The notes beneath the pieces are model-generated. The model made no database searches, was not told the origin of the DNA, and worked only from the letters and a program-made list of their open reading frames with translations. The translations under genes and the position numbers were made by a program. Shown here in pieces: positions 13,886 to 14,315 of a DNA stretch of 14,315 bases. The DNA lies in the NCBI GenBank assembly GCA_002369195.1, contig DFEW01000062.1, positions 1 to 14,315 on the forward strand. Direction: 5' to 3'. Source of the DNA: Christensenella sp. UBA3792 (GTDB lineage Bacteria > Bacillota > Clostridia > Christensenellales > CAG-138). Position 1 is the stretch's first letter, and the number at the start of each line of letters is the position of its first letter.

Positions 13886-14315
13886 ATGAGAACCGCGTAT
13901 CGCAACGATCCGTCGATGGATCCGTCCGGGTTCGTCGTGCTGGCGGAATACCTGCCGCACATCGTGCAGGAGATCCGCTACTATTCCACCTATAACTTCA
14001 TCGGCGAGCGCATCGACGGCTACGAGGAACCGTGCGCGATCCTCACGCAGGAGGCGGCGCGCGCATTGAAGGGCGTCAGCAACGAGCTGTTCGTGCAGGG
14101 CTACCGGCTCAAGGTGTTCGACGCGTACCGTCCGGTGAGCGCCGTCACGCAGTTCATCCTGTGGGGCATCGAGGATCAGGATGTGCGCATGAAGCCGTAC
14201 TTCTATCCGACGCTCGAAAAGCAGGAGCTGTTCGCACGCGGCTACATCGCCAAGCAGTCGAGCCACAGCCGCGGCAGCGCGATCGATCTGACGCTGCTCG
14301 ACATGCGCACCGGCA
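13886..14315 (+). CDS. VanX-type D-Ala-D-Ala dipeptidase, 3' end beyond window
   Basis: The visible 143 residues match the N-terminal two thirds of the M15D dipeptidases (VanX/DdpX, about 200 residues). NFIGERIDGYEEP (38-49) lies at the family-specific start. VFDAYRPVSA (78-87) holds the conserved Arg82, and SSHSRGSAIDLTL (126-137, one-letter run of the zinc site) holds ligands His127 and Asp134. The third ligand (an ExxH pair) would lie past the window edge. The enzyme cleaves D-Ala-D-Ala, a cell-wall precursor or breakdown dipeptide. No signal peptide is seen, so it is cytoplasmic. The ribosome binding site GGGAGG (13876-13881) lies four bases before ATG, and the gene starts 12 bp after the permease stop, so it is the fifth gene of the operon. 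No van ligase or dehydrogenase is nearby. Confidence 0.9.
   Translation, partial: MRTAYRNDPSMDPSGFVVLAEYLPHIVQEIRYYSTYNFIGERIDGYEEPCAILTQEAARALKGVSNELFVQGYRLKVFDAYRPVSAVTQFILWGIEDQDVRMKPYFYPTLEKQELFARGYIAKQSSHSRGSAIDLTLLDMRTG

Noticed and set aside
12227..14266. Long minus-strand open frame opposite the permease (679 codons)
   Set aside because: GC-rich codon bias of the plus-strand gene keeps the opposite frame open; its product is rich in Arg and His with no recognisable domain, while the plus strand encodes clear TM and FtsX features.
13886..14315. Vancomycin-resistance cluster
   Set aside because: Only the dipeptidase is present in the window; no D-Ala-D-Lac or D-Ala-D-Ser ligase, dehydrogenase or VanRS regulator is seen.

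Overview
The window is a compact, GC-rich stretch of bacterial chromosome. It has strong AGGAGG-type ribosome binding sites, consensus sigma-A promoters (TTGAAA/TATAAT, TTGACA/GATAAT) and short intergenic gaps. Gene content points to a high-GC Clostridia-type Firmicute, possibly a gut lineage near Christensenellales or Oscillospiraceae: a lipoprotein with a Thr-Pro linker, YlmH, a translational GTPase fused to a YacP-type NYN domain, STAS and HATPase-like partners, and an FtsX-type permease with a long coiled coil. This placement is inferred from protein style, not from a marker gene. No tRNA, rRNA, CRISPR array or insertion sequence was seen.

Layout. (1) Positions 1-372 are non-coding but highly structured: an imperfect inverted repeat (53-112), an AT-rich island (118-146), five 13-bp dyads at a 22-23 bp pitch (151-252), and an extended -10 promoter. 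These precede a leucine-rich-repeat lipoprotein (373-1473) that ends at a strong terminator. (2) Positions 1583-6060 hold a three-gene co-directional run from a near-consensus promoter: an EF-G/TetM-like GTPase with a C-terminal NYN domain, ylmH (overlapping it by 88 nt), and an alpha/beta hydrolase fused to a cysteine-rich DUF1284-like domain. (3) Positions 6120-7118 encode a two-TM protein with a DUF3592-like loop and a LURP-one/Tubby-like C-terminus. Its promoter -35 box overlaps the preceding stop codon. (4) Positions 7147-8075 on the minus strand hold an ABM/YgiN-type monooxygenase and an esterase, translationally coupled. The esterase converges on the membrane protein at a shared bidirectional terminator. 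(5) Positions 8261 to the right edge form one plus-strand operon: a degenerate anti-sigma-kinase-like protein, a STAS antagonist-like protein, a GAF domain fused to a MacB/LolD-type ABC ATPase, a 1130-residue double-FtsX permease with two 16-heptad coiled-coil arms, and a VanX-type D-Ala-D-Ala dipeptidase cut by the window end.

The last block is the most interesting. It joins partner-switching parts (HATPase-like and STAS, with no sigma factor or PP2C phosphatase in view) to an ABC machine whose ATPase carries its own sensory GAF domain. The permease projects a long hairpin, and a cell-wall dipeptide enzyme follows. My hypothesis is an envelope-sensing or wall-remodelling device analogous in logic to FtsEX, with the ATPase gated by a small ligand and/or by the STAS/HATPase pair. 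The second notable signal is the phased palindrome array at 151-252.
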